Below the pieces are notes generated by a model. That model saw only the letters and a program-made list of their open reading frames with translations, searched no databases and was not told the origin of the DNA. Of a DNA stretch of 64,000 nt, positions 54,486 through 62,817 are shown piece after piece (within the stretch, counting starts at the first letter, position 1; each line of letters begins with the position of its first letter). Both the position numbers and the translations under genes were made by a program. The stretch comes from Novisyntrophococcus fermenticellae (GTDB taxonomy: Bacteria; Bacillota; Clostridia; Lachnospirales; Lachnospiraceae), in assembly GCF_018866245.1 (NCBI RefSeq), contig NZ_CP076458.1, positions 558,001 through 622,000 on the forward strand, written 5' to 3'.

Positions 54486-57218
54486 ATGATTAAAAAAAGC
54501 TTGATTATCAACGGTCTGCCACGCACGCTGTTGGTAAATCCGGAGGAAAATCTGGCAAAGGTGCTGCGGGAGCAATTGCTCTTAACAGGATGTAAGGTGG
54601 GATGTCAAATCGGACAATGTGGTACCTGTACGGTCATTGTGGATGGAAAGGCTGTACGTTCCTGTCTGGTGAAGATGAAAAAACTGGAGGATGGGACGAA
54701 AATAGAGACGATTGAAGGTGTGGGAACTCCCGAAAATCTTCATCCGCTGCAGCTGGCCTGGATGGGACATGGATGTGCGCAGTGCGGATACTGTTCGCCC
54801 GGATTTATCATGTCGGCGAAAGTTCTTTTGGAAGAGAATCCGGATCCCACCAGAGAAGAGGTGCGCGCATGGTTCCAGAAACACCGTAATCTCTGCAGAT
54901 GTACGGGATATAAGCCTTTGGTAGACGCAGTTATGGATGCGGCAAAGGTGCTGCGTGGGGAGATGAAGAAAGAGGACCTGATCTTTACACCGGTGGGAAA
55001 TAAGATATTGGGAACCAGCTATGTACGTCCCTCAGCGCTTCAGAAAGTTACCGGAACATGGGGGTATGGTGCAGATATGGCATTGGAGATGCCGGCTGAT
55101 ACTGCAAGGCTGGCACTGGTACAGGCAGATATTCCCCACGCCGTTATAAAAGGAGTGGATTTTGAAGAGGCCGGGAAAATGCCCGGAGTCATTAAGGTCA
55201 TTACTGCGAAGGATGTAAAGGGAAAGAACCGCATCAGCGGGCTGATTACATTTGCTACGAATAAGGGAGATGGATGGGACCGTCCGATTCTCTGCGATGA
55301 GAAGATATTTCAGATTGGTGATGCTGTGGCAATTGTGGCGGCAGACACCGAAGAGCATGCAAAAGAGGCAGCCAAAGCCGTAAAGCTGGATTTGGAGCCG
55401 CTGCCTGCTTATATGAGTGCAATGGAGGCCATGGAGGAGGATGCAATTGAGATTCATCCAGGAACTCCCAATGTCTATTTTGAAACGAACTGTATCAAAG
55501 GGGAAGATACAAAACCGATTATGGAATCTGCACCTTACGTTGCAGAAGTTCATGCGTATACGAGCCGTCAGCCTCATCTGCATCTGGAGCCGGACTGCGG
55601 CTGTGCATACATAGATGAAGAGGGAAGACTGACCGTGCATTCCAAAAGTATTGGTATCCACCTGCATTCTGCCATGATTGTTGCGGGAATCGGTGTGGAA
55701 CCGGATAAATTCCGCCTGATTCAAAATCCATCCGGCGGAACATTCGGATACAAATTTTCTCCTACGATGGAGGCATTGCTGGGCGTGGCCTGTCTGGCCC
55801 TGGATGGAAGAGCATGCACACTGGTTTACGACCAGTATCAGAATATCACCTATACCGGAAAACGTTCCCCTGCCTTTATGAACATTAAGCTTGCGGCAGA
55901 TGCAGAGGGAAGACTGCTGGGCATGGAAGGGGACAACTACGTGGATCATGGTCCGTATTCTGAATTTGGAGATCTGCTGACTATGAGACTGTCCCAGTTT
56001 ACCGGAGCAGGCTATGATATCCGCAATATCCGCAACAAGAGCCAGACCGTATGCACGAATCATGCATGGGGATCGGCATTTCGGGGGTATGGTTCACCCC
56101 AGTCCCTCATGGGCTCTGAACTTTGTATGGATATTCTGGCAGAAAAGATGGGTATGGATCCATTCGAACTGAGGTATAAGAATATCTACAGAAAGGAGTG
56201 GGGCTCCACGACACCTACAGGTCAGACGCCGGAGGTTTATAATCTGGAAGAGATGTATGAGAAAGCGCGTCCGATCTACTATGAGGCAAAAGAACGCCTG
56301 GCAAAGATGAATACAGAGAAACTAAAATACGGGGTTGGATTTGCAGCAGGCATCTATGGCTGCGGACTGGATGGAAAGGACAGCTCGATTGCGAACGTTC
56401 AACTAAATCCCGATGGCACAGTCACCGTATTTAATTCTTGGGAAGATCATGGACAGGGTGCTGATATCGGTACACTGACGATGGCTCATGAAACCCTGCG
56501 TCAGGCAGGAATCACACCGGATAAGATTCAGCTTGTGATGAATGACACCGGACGCACACCGGCTTCCGGTCCTGCAGGCGGCAGCCGTTCCAATGTGGTT
56601 ACCGGAAATGCTACGCGCGTGGCTGCGGAGATGCTTGTCAATGCAATGCGTAAAACCGATGGTACTTACCGTACTTACGAAGAGATGGTGGCTGAAAACA
56701 TTCCTGTATTTTATGAAGGAACCTGGGTGGCCAGTGCCTGCACAGACTGTGATCTGGAAACTGCACAGGGAGCGCCTTTCAGTAATTATATGTATCAGCT
56801 GTTCATTCCGGAAGTAGAGGTCAATGTTGAAACAGGGCAGGTGAGAGTGATTCGGTATAGTACCATCTGTGATTTTGGAACAATCATCAATAAAACCGTT
56901 GTGGACGGTCAGGTATATGGCGGACTGACACAGGGAATCGGACTGGCGCTGAGTGAGGATTTTGAGGATTACAGTAAACACACCACATTGGCCGGCTGCG
57001 GAATTCCTTATCCCAAGGATGTCCCGGATGATATCAACATTGTCTATGTAGAGACAAAACGGCCGGAAGGACCTTATGGAGCATCGGGCTGCGGGGAAGG
57101 TCCGCTGACCGCAGGACATCCGGCAATCTTAAGTGCCATCTATAACGCGACCGGTGCCAGAATCACGGAGTTACCGGCAAAACCTGAAAAGGTAAAGGAA
57201 GCACTTTTAAGACGTTAA
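54486..57218 (+). CDS. mop: Molybdenum aldehyde oxidoreductase (Mop type, two 2Fe-2S + Moco)
   Basis: A 911-residue protein of the xanthine oxidase family without FAD domain, collinear with Desulfovibrio gigas Mop (907 residues). ATG 54486 follows AGGAGG by six bases. The plant-type 2Fe-2S ligands are Cys40, Cys45, Cys48 and Cys60; the second cluster is Cys100, Cys103, Cys137 and Cys139, the same numbers as in Mop. The molybdopterin part has GDGWDRPILCDEK, QPHLHLEPD, GGTFGYKFSP, AWGSAFRGYGSPQS, DHGQGADIG and the catalytic Glu872 in GASGCGEGPLT. It should oxidise aldehydes to acids, passing electrons through the clusters. First gene of an eight-gene cassette; the flavoprotein next to it is the likely electron partner. 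Aldehyde substrate unknown. Confidence 0.95.
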   Translation: MIKKSLIINGLPRTLLVNPEENLAKVLREQLLLTGCKVGCQIGQCGTCTVIVDGKAVRSCLVKMKKLEDGTKIETIEGVGTPENLHPLQLAWMGHGCAQCGYCSPGFIMSAKVLLEENPDPTREEVRAWFQKHRNLCRCTGYKPLVDAVMDAAKVLRGEMKKEDLIFTPVGNKILGTSYVRPSALQKVTGTWGYGADMALEMPADTARLALVQADIPHAVIKGVDFEEAGKMPGVIKVITAKDVKGKNRISGLITFATNKGDGWDRPILCDEKIFQIGDAVAIVAADTEEHAKEAAKAVKLDLEPLPAYMSAMEAMEEDAIEIHPGTPNVYFETNCIKGEDTKPIMESAPYVAEVHAYTSRQPHLHLEPDCGCAYIDEEGRLTVHSKSIGIHLHSAMIVAGIGVEPDKFRLIQNPSGGTFGYKFSPTMEALLGVACLALDGRACTLVYDQYQNITYTGKRSPAFMNIKLAADAEGRLLGMEGDNYVDHGPYSEFGDLLTMRLSQFTGAGYDIRNIRNKSQTVCTNHAWGSAFRGYGSPQSLMGSELCMDILAEKMGMDPFELRYKNIYRKEWGSTTPTGQTPEVYNLEEMYEKARPIYYEAKERLAKMNTEKLKYGVGFAAGIYGCGLDGKDSSIANVQLNPDGTVTVFNSWEDHGQGADIGTLTMAHETLRQAGITPDKIQLVMNDTGRTPASGPAGGSRSNVVTGNATRVAAEMLVNAMRKTDGTYRTYEEMVAENIPVFYEGTWVASACTDCDLETAQGAPFSNYMYQLFIPEVEVNVETGQVRVIRYSTICDFGTIINKTVVDGQVYGGLTQGIGLALSEDFEDYSKHTTLAGCGIPYPKDVPDDINIVYVETKRPEGPYGASGCGEGPLTAGHPAILSAIYNATGARITELPAKPEKVKEALLRR

Positions 57219-57234
57219 ATTTTGGAGGAATTCT

Positions 57235-59493
57235 ATGCATGAGGTAGATCAGAACGAACTTCGTGAACTGGAAAAACTCTGCACACAGGAGCAGCCGCCG
57301 TCAAGTACGGCGGCCTGTCCGCTCCATGTGGACTGCAGAGGGATTTGTAATGCACTTGCGGAAGGGAGTTTTGACAAGGCAAGAGCCGTCTATGAGAAAG
57401 CCGTTCCTTTCCCTGAACTGCTTCCAAAAATCTGTGAAGCTCCCTGCCAGGAGGTATGCGTCTGTGCGCGTGAAGGAAACGGTGTTTTTCTGCGCAAGCT
57501 GGAAGAGGCGGCATCCGTCTATGGAAAGCCGAAGAAAACCGGGAACTTTATAAGGAAGAAGTCAAAGACGGCAGCGATTATCGGAGGCGGTATCTGCGGT
57601 ATGACAGCAGCTCTGGAGCTGGGAAAGAAAGGCTATCCTGTCACTCTGTATGAAAAAGCGGAAAGACTTGGGGGACACTTAAAAGCACATCCTGAAGTGA
57701 CTGGAGAACTTTTAAATCAGATGGCAGCAAGGCTGTCGGAATATCATGTCAGGCTTGTCATGAATCATGAACAGACAAGCCCCCGGGAATTGCAGCAAGC
57801 ATATGATGCGGTGATGATTGCCTGGGGGAAAGGGCAGGCCGGAGGAGCAGATGTCTATTATCGCTGTGAAACGCCCGGTATTTTCCGGGCGGGGGATGTG
57901 TTGGATGGAGAAGCGTACTTCTGGGTGCAGGCTATGGCAGACGGAAAGCATTGTGCACTTTCCATGGATCGCTACATGCAGGGAGTTTCCGTGGAGGCAG
58001 GACGGGAAAAGGAAGGCGTATTTGAAACCACCTTATGTGTGGATCGCCCTGCAGGTGCATGGCAGGCAAATTCAAAACCACCGGAGGAAGAAAAACTTGT
58101 AAAAATGCATGGAGACGAGCTGCTGTCAAAAGAAGAAGCCCGGGAAGAAGCGGAAAGATGCTGGAACTGCCAATGCACCAGGTGTACGGATGCCTGTGCA
58201 TTCATGCGACATTACAAATCGTATCCTAAGAAGTACTTAAGGACTGTGTATAACAATCTTTCGATTGCCATGGGGACGCACCATGCAAACGGTATGATTA
58301 ATACCTGTAATCTGTGCGGCCAATGTTCCGAGGTCTGCCCTTATGGACTGGATTTGGGGCAGGTCATGCAAAAAGCCAGAGAAGTTATGGTTTCCAAAGA
58401 AAAGATGCCCCGGTCGGCATTTGACTTTGCGCTGGAGGATATGAAATTTTCCAATGGGGACTGTTATTTTGCCAGCAGGGAGAAATGCCGGTATGTCTAT
58501 TTCCCCGGCTGTCAGCTCAGCGCTTCAGCGCCTGACATTGTAAGGTCATCGTATCTGGATCTGAAGAAACGGATGGATGGGGAGGTCGGCCTGATTTTGG
58601 GGTGTTGTGGGATTATGGCAAAGTGGGCCGGAGAATCCGGGCTATATGAAGAAACCTTGAGCAAACTGAGAGATTCATTGGCACAGATGGGGAATCCGGT
58701 AATCATCACAGCCTGTCCAACCTGCTATGATACATTTATCAGGGAATTTACGGAGCAGCAGGTACAGGGAATCTGGCAAGTGCTGGAGTGTATCGGCCTT
58801 CCCCGGACAACAGCACTGTCAGAAAAAAGATTCTTGCACGATGCCTGCGGAGCCAGAGCGCATCCGGAGGTGCGTGCATCGATGCGGCGGCTGGCCGGGG
58901 CCATGGGTATTCGGGTAGAGGAACAGGTCTACAAAGAAGAAAAGGCAGGATGCTGTGGTTATGGCGGTCTGGCCCAGTTTTCAAATCCCGGGGTAGCGGC
59001 CGGGGTGACCGCCCAGGCGTTGGAAGGAAAGGACTGCTACCTGACCTACTGCATCAATTGCAGGGACCGTTTTGCAAAGGCCGGCGCAGATTCCGTACAC
59101 ATACTGGAAGTGATATATGGGTCAGACCCGGATGGTAAAAGACCCTGGCCACGCTATTCTCTGCGGCGAAAGAACAGATTTCGTCTGCAGCAGGAGTTGC
59201 GTAAAGAAATCTGGAAAGAAGAGGTGACGGCGATGGAGGAAAGCAGGCTTTATTATTCATCGGAACTGGAAGATGAGCTGGAAAAGCGCCTGATTCTGGA
59301 AAGCGATATTTGCCAGGTCATTGCGCAGGCGGAAAAGGAACACCACCGCATCTGGGACAGGGAAAGTGAAACCTTTATTGCCCATCATAGGGTAGGACAC
59401 GTGACTTACTGGGTGTATTACAGAGAACGGGAGGATGGTTACGAGATATTAAGAACCTATTCCCACAGAATGCAGATAAAGGGGGAGGCATAA
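57235..59493 (+). CDS. Fused FAD/pyridine-nucleotide oxidoreductase, 4Fe-4S and CCG-domain protein
   Basis: A 752-residue multidomain redox protein. Residues 25-80 are a GltD-like FeS entry domain (CPLHVDCRGIC, CEAPCQEVC). IIGGGICGMTAALELGKKGY at 116-135 is the FAD dinucleotide fold. At 309-321 (CWNCQCTRCTDAC) and 358-368 (CNLCGQCSEVC) are two ferredoxin clusters. Then two CCG domains of the HdrB/GlpC type, GCCGIMAKW (457-464) with CPTC, and AGCCGYGG (571-578) with CINC. A C-terminal ~100-residue tail ends in HRVGHVTYWVYYRERED. I recall NCBI calling this the pyridine nucleotide-disulfide oxidoreductase/dicluster-binding family (DVU_1558-like). It probably transfers electrons between the aldehyde oxidoreductase and NAD(P) or a disulfide/quinone-type acceptor. 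Confidence 0.85.
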   Translation: MHEVDQNELRELEKLCTQEQPPSSTAACPLHVDCRGICNALAEGSFDKARAVYEKAVPFPELLPKICEAPCQEVCVCAREGNGVFLRKLEEAASVYGKPKKTGNFIRKKSKTAAIIGGGICGMTAALELGKKGYPVTLYEKAERLGGHLKAHPEVTGELLNQMAARLSEYHVRLVMNHEQTSPRELQQAYDAVMIAWGKGQAGGADVYYRCETPGIFRAGDVLDGEAYFWVQAMADGKHCALSMDRYMQGVSVEAGREKEGVFETTLCVDRPAGAWQANSKPPEEEKLVKMHGDELLSKEEAREEAERCWNCQCTRCTDACAFMRHYKSYPKKYLRTVYNNLSIAMGTHHANGMINTCNLCGQCSEVCPYGLDLGQVMQKAREVMVSKEKMPRSAFDFALEDMKFSNGDCYFASREKCRYVYFPGCQLSASAPDIVRSSYLDLKKRMDGEVGLILGCCGIMAKWAGESGLYEETLSKLRDSLAQMGNPVIITACPTCYDTFIREFTEQQVQGIWQVLECIGLPRTTALSEKRFLHDACGARAHPEVRASMRRLAGAMGIRVEEQVYKEEKAGCCGYGGLAQFSNPGVAAGVTAQALEGKDCYLTYCINCRDRFAKAGADSVHILEVIYGSDPDGKRPWPRYSLRRKNRFRLQQELRKEIWKEEVTAMEESRLYYSSELEDELEKRLILESDICQVIAQAEKEHHRIWDRESETFIAHHRVGHVTYWVYYREREDGYEILRTYSHRMQIKGEA

Positions 59494-59714
59494 TGTCACA
59501 GAAATATCATGAGTCCTATGAATTTGAACCGGGAAGTCTTGTCTGTGACAAGTGTCAGGCGGCTATGGAACCCGGGGAAGTGATACTTCAATATATGGGG
59601 AATGATTTTCCAATCCAAATGCCAAAATGTCCTTTATGCGGACAGGTATTCATACCTGAAGAACTGGCAAGTGGTAAGATCCTCCAGGTGGAACGGGCTC
59701 TGGAAGACAAGTAA
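59493..59714 (+). CDS. Small zinc-ribbon redox protein (DVU_1557-like)
   Basis: A 73-residue protein with two metal-binding knuckles, LVCDKCQAAM (about 16-25) and PKCPLCGQVF (about 44-53). The spacing is like a rubredoxin or treble-clef zinc ribbon. It starts one base inside the stop codon of the upstream oxidoreductase (TAATG) behind GGGGGAGG, so it is cotranslated. I recall the family as DVU_1557 family redox protein. It may be an electron-transfer or scaffold subunit of the aldehyde oxidoreductase system. Confidence 0.8.
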   Translation: MSQKYHESYEFEPGSLVCDKCQAAMEPGEVILQYMGNDFPIQMPKCPLCGQVFIPEELASGKILQVERALEDK

Positions 59715-59744
59715 GTGGAATGGGTTTTGAAAGAAGGGTAGAGG

Positions 59745-60335
59745 ATGGAACATTGTGACTTTTGGGGAGACAAAGAACAGAGTCATCCGGGTGGCACAGC
59801 ACTTACTCTGTGGCTGCTGGAACAGGCGGAAAAGGCGAAAGGCCCCATTTGGAAAGGGAAATTCCTGGATGTGGGCTGCGGCACGGGGGATACCGTAAAG
59901 CTTTTGAAAAACCTGGGATTTCAGGCAAATGGAATCGATCGGATACTGCCCTTGGAGTTGAAAGAAAAAGGCTTGATAGAAGGGGATTTCCTGAAATGGT
60001 TTTTCCCTGAAGACAGCTATGATGGGCTGTTTCTGGAATGCACGCTCTGCCTTTTGAACGAGGAGGAGACATTTCATAATATAACAAAGTGTTTAAAGCA
60101 TGACGGCCTTTTACTATTGTCGGATATCTACCGGAAGGATACAGGCATACCTGACTATAGAAAATTTGGGTTTCAGCTAATAGCAGCCAGAACCTGTGAG
60201 GAGGAGTGGAAAGCCTACCGGTCATACTGGCTCTGGAATTATGGAAAGGACAACGGCTTTGCCTGCCTGCCGGGAGGAAAGACGGATTTGAGTAATATGA
60301 GCTATTATGCGGGGGTTTATCGGGCGGATGGCTGA
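59745..60335 (+). CDS. SAM-dependent methyltransferase (DVU_1556/TrsM-like)
   Basis: A 196-residue class I methyltransferase with motif I FLDVGCGTGDT (about 40-50), acidic GIDRILP, motif IV YDGLFLECTLCLL and a shortened C-terminal part ending in a Trp/Tyr-rich region (KAYRSYWLWNYG). It lies 30 bp after the zinc-ribbon gene. I recall its family as DVU_1556 family methyltransferase, also called TrsM because it accompanies the radical SAM protein TrsS. The Cys-x-Leu-Cys in motif IV (ECTLCLL) is unusual. Substrate unknown; it may act on the same compound as the radical SAM enzyme. Confidence 0.82.
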   Translation: MEHCDFWGDKEQSHPGGTALTLWLLEQAEKAKGPIWKGKFLDVGCGTGDTVKLLKNLGFQANGIDRILPLELKEKGLIEGDFLKWFFPEDSYDGLFLECTLCLLNEEETFHNITKCLKHDGLLLLSDIYRKDTGIPDYRKFGFQLIAARTCEEEWKAYRSYWLWNYGKDNGFACLPGGKTDLSNMSYYAGVYRADG

Positions 60336-60385
60336 ACTGAGGAGTCAAAAGGTATTTTGACCCCTGATACCCGGAAAGGAGATTT

Positions 60386-60829
60386 ATGGATATAGAAACT
60401 CGTTTGCTAGAACTGGCCGGACAGGGGATGGCCTGCAGCCAGATGCTGATGATTATGGCCTTGGAAGAGGCCCAGGTAGAATGCCCCCAGGCAGTCAGAA
60501 CCGTGAGCGGATTATGCGGCGGACTGGGGTATTGCGGGCGGGAATGCGGTGCATTGACCGGAGGATGTGCAGTTCTGGGATTTTTTGCGGGAAAGGGAAT
60601 ACCTGAGGAAGAACCGGAGCTGGATTTTCTGACGATCCTCCGCGAATATGTGGACTGGTTTATAAGTAATTATGGAAAAGAGGACAAAACCTGCAGTTGC
60701 CAGACTATCCTGGGTGGTGATTTTGACAGGGCAGGAACTGTATGCATGCCTTTAGTCGCCGCCTGCTATGAGAAACTGATGGAGCTGCTAAGTGACTATG
60801 AAATCCCATTATCAGATCCCTATTGCTAA
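60386..60829 (+). CDS. C_GCAxxG_C_C family redox protein (DVU_1555-like)
   Basis: A 147-residue protein named after its Cys pattern. Visible are GMACSQMLMI (about 14-23), then the signature GLCGGLGYCGRECGALTGGCAVLG (middle of the chain, quoted here in parts: Cys at 43, 49, 53, 60 approximately) and CSCQTILG near residue 107. The family is thought to bind FeS clusters or serve as redox partners. I recall this version as DVU_1555 family. It starts at ATG 60386 with AAAGGAG upstream. Confidence 0.82.
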   Translation: MDIETRLLELAGQGMACSQMLMIMALEEAQVECPQAVRTVSGLCGGLGYCGRECGALTGGCAVLGFFAGKGIPEEEPELDFLTILREYVDWFISNYGKEDKTCSCQTILGGDFDRAGTVCMPLVAACYEKLMELLSDYEIPLSDPYC

Positions 60830-60856
60830 GAAATGAATGAAAAGGAAAGGTAGATT

Positions 60857-61474
60857 ATGAAATATCAGGTATTGATTCTGGCTGCCGGATGCTCCAGAAG
60901 GATGAAAAAATTCAAACCCCTGCTGCCACTGGGAAAAGGATGTATCTTACAGTCTGTAATAGACAATTTTAAAAAGTCAGGCTTAGAAGATATCCTTGTG
61001 GTCGTGGGATGTCAGAGACAGCGGGTGATATCTCTGCTGAAACAGGAACATGTGTCCTGGGTGGTGAATGAAGCCTATGAAGATACGGATATGCTGGAAT
61101 CTGTGAAAGTCGGACTGTCGGCAATCAAGGCAGATACAGATGCCGTCTTTATCTGCCCGGGGGACGTCCCCCTGATAGCCCCTGCAACGATACAGGAGAT
61201 TATCCGAACTTATGAACAGGGAGACAGCCCGATCTTAATACCTACATATAAGGGGGAGATGGGACACCCGCCCGTCTACAGTGCTGCGGTTATACAGGAA
61301 ATACAAAACCATCGTGAAGACGGCGGTCTGCGCAGCTTCCTGCAGAGATATCCCTTTTGGATCCGGTATCTGCCGGTGGAAGATGAGGAAGTTGTCAAAG
61401 ATGCCAATCTGCCTGAAGACTATAAACGTATTTTAAACGTTTATGCTTTGAAAAAACAGGAGGTGATTCAATGA
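60857..61474 (+). CDS. MocA/MobA-like nucleotidyltransferase (DVU_1551-like)
   Basis: A 205-residue NTP-transferase. The nucleotide-binding LILAAGCSRRMKKFKPLLPLG (about 5-25; shortened here) is followed by ICPGDVPLIAPATIQEI with the metal-binding Asp, and GHPPVYS. MocA adds CMP to molybdopterin to make MCD, the form used by Mop-type aldehyde oxidoreductases, so this gene probably provides the cofactor of the first gene of the cassette. Its last four bases overlap the ATG of the radical SAM gene (ATGA). I recall the family as DVU_1551 family NTP transferase. Confidence 0.85.
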   Translation: MKYQVLILAAGCSRRMKKFKPLLPLGKGCILQSVIDNFKKSGLEDILVVVGCQRQRVISLLKQEHVSWVVNEAYEDTDMLESVKVGLSAIKADTDAVFICPGDVPLIAPATIQEIIRTYEQGDSPILIPTYKGEMGHPPVYSAAVIQEIQNHREDGGLRSFLQRYPFWIRYLPVEDEEVVKDANLPEDYKRILNVYALKKQEVIQ

Positions 61475-62817
61475 ATTGTCAAAAGACGGAGAGCGTCTGT
61501 CCGGTCTGCCTGAAGAAAGTCGACGCGTTTAGAGTCCCGGAAGGACAGAAGGTATATCTGGAAAAAGAATGCTGCGAGCATGGAAAGTTTCGTACGTTGA
61601 TCTGGAATGGGCCTCCGGCGTATGAATTCTGGGGAAAAAAGAAAGAGCCCGTCCCATTGATTTCACCGGCGATGGAGATGAAACAGGGATGTCCCTATGA
61701 CTGCGGTCTGTGCACAGATCATCGACAGAAAACCTGTTGTGTTTTACTGGAAGTGACAAAGCGGTGTGATTTGAACTGTCCACTTTGTTTTGCCTCGGCA
61801 GGAGGAGATGCCAGGGATGATCTTACACTTGAGGAAATTGAATTACAGTTCAAAGATATGATGCAGCGGGGAGGTCCGTTTAATATCCAGTTATCCGGCG
61901 GCGAACCGGGCATGAGGGAGGACCTTCCTGAGATTATAAAGTTGGGGCGACACGTAGGATTCGAGTACTTTCAGATGAACACCAATGGAATTCGAATCGG
62001 ATACGACAGGCAATACATGCACCGGTTGGCCGAGGCAGGACTTAACTGTGTATTCCTGCAATTTGACGGTCTGGATGAAAGTGTTTACAAAAAATTGCGG
62101 GGAAGAGAACTACTGGCAGAGAAAATGGCGGCAATAGAAGCGTGCAGGCGGGAAGGCATCGGCGTGGTACTGGTACCGGTTATTGCACCTGATATCAATG
62201 TAGACCAGGTTGGAAAGATATTGGATTTTGCTTTAGAGCAGATGCCGGTGGTAAGAGGTGTACATTTTCAGCCTGTGAGTTATTTTGGAAGATATATGGG
62301 CAACGCTCCCGAAGAACGGTTCACAATGCCCGACCTTTTAAGAGAAATTGAAAAACAGACCCGGGGACAGATGAAGGCCAGTGATTTTACAGCTGGAAAT
62401 GCAGAAAATGCCTATTGTTCCTTCTCGGGTAACTTTATAAAAGAAGCGGATGGCGGCATCACTCCATGGGATCATTCGAATTCCTGTGGATGCGGAAGCT
62501 CGGATAAATCCAAAGAATTTGTAGCCCGTCAGTGGTCGGCGCCACCCAAAGCCTGTACTTGCTGCTGTGAAGAAGACAACCTTGATTCCTCCTCCCTGGA
62601 TGAATTCTTAAATCGTCTGAACCGCCAGACGCTGGCGGTATCCTGCATGACCTTTATGGATGCCTGGAACCTGGATCTGGAGCGTTTGAAAGAATGTTAT
62701 ATCCACATTTCGGAATATAAAGACAACCCCAGACTGATTCCATTCTGCGCATACAACCTTACAGCGGCAGATGGAAGGACGTTATATAGAGGGTTCCGCC
62801 ATGAACAAGAAGAGTAG
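61471..62817 (+). CDS. Cys-rich radical SAM protein (TrsS-like, Cys form)
   Basis: A 448-residue radical SAM enzyme. The SAM cluster motif is Cys99-x3-Cys103-x2-Cys106 (KRCDLNCPLC); SGGEP is at 142-146. Additional clusters are suggested by Cys10/13, CPYDCGLC (74-81), Cys89/90, and C-terminal SCGCGSS (338-344) and CTCCCEED (362-369). HFQPVSYFGR (265-274) recalls the MJ0619/tetraether-lipid-synthase-like group. I recall this family as radical SAM (seleno)protein TrsS; some members use selenocysteine, whereas no in-frame TGA occurs here. It overlaps the genes on both sides. Reaction unknown; probably C-C coupling or modification of a partner molecule of the cassette. Confidence 0.85.
   Translation: MNCQKTESVCPVCLKKVDAFRVPEGQKVYLEKECCEHGKFRTLIWNGPPAYEFWGKKKEPVPLISPAMEMKQGCPYDCGLCTDHRQKTCCVLLEVTKRCDLNCPLCFASAGGDARDDLTLEEIELQFKDMMQRGGPFNIQLSGGEPGMREDLPEIIKLGRHVGFEYFQMNTNGIRIGYDRQYMHRLAEAGLNCVFLQFDGLDESVYKKLRGRELLAEKMAAIEACRREGIGVVLVPVIAPDINVDQVGKILDFALEQMPVVRGVHFQPVSYFGRYMGNAPEERFTMPDLLREIEKQTRGQMKASDFTAGNAENAYCSFSGNFIKEADGGITPWDHSNSCGCGSSDKSKEFVARQWSAPPKACTCCCEEDNLDSSSLDEFLNRLNRQTLAVSCMTFMDAWNLDLERLKECYIHISEYKDNPRLIPFCAYNLTAADGRTLYRGFRHEQEE

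Noticed and set aside
55032..56063. 343-codon open frame on the minus strand
   Set aside because: It lies entirely inside the aldehyde oxidoreductase gene, whose Cys ligands and active-site motifs are intact. The antisense product is His/Cys-rich nonsense with no ribosome binding site.
56403..57119. 238-codon minus-strand frame
   Set aside because: Antisense shadow of the Mop molybdopterin domain.
61471..62817. Possible selenocysteine (in-frame TGA) in the radical SAM gene
   Set aside because: The frame is open throughout with Cys at the motif positions; there is no internal TGA.
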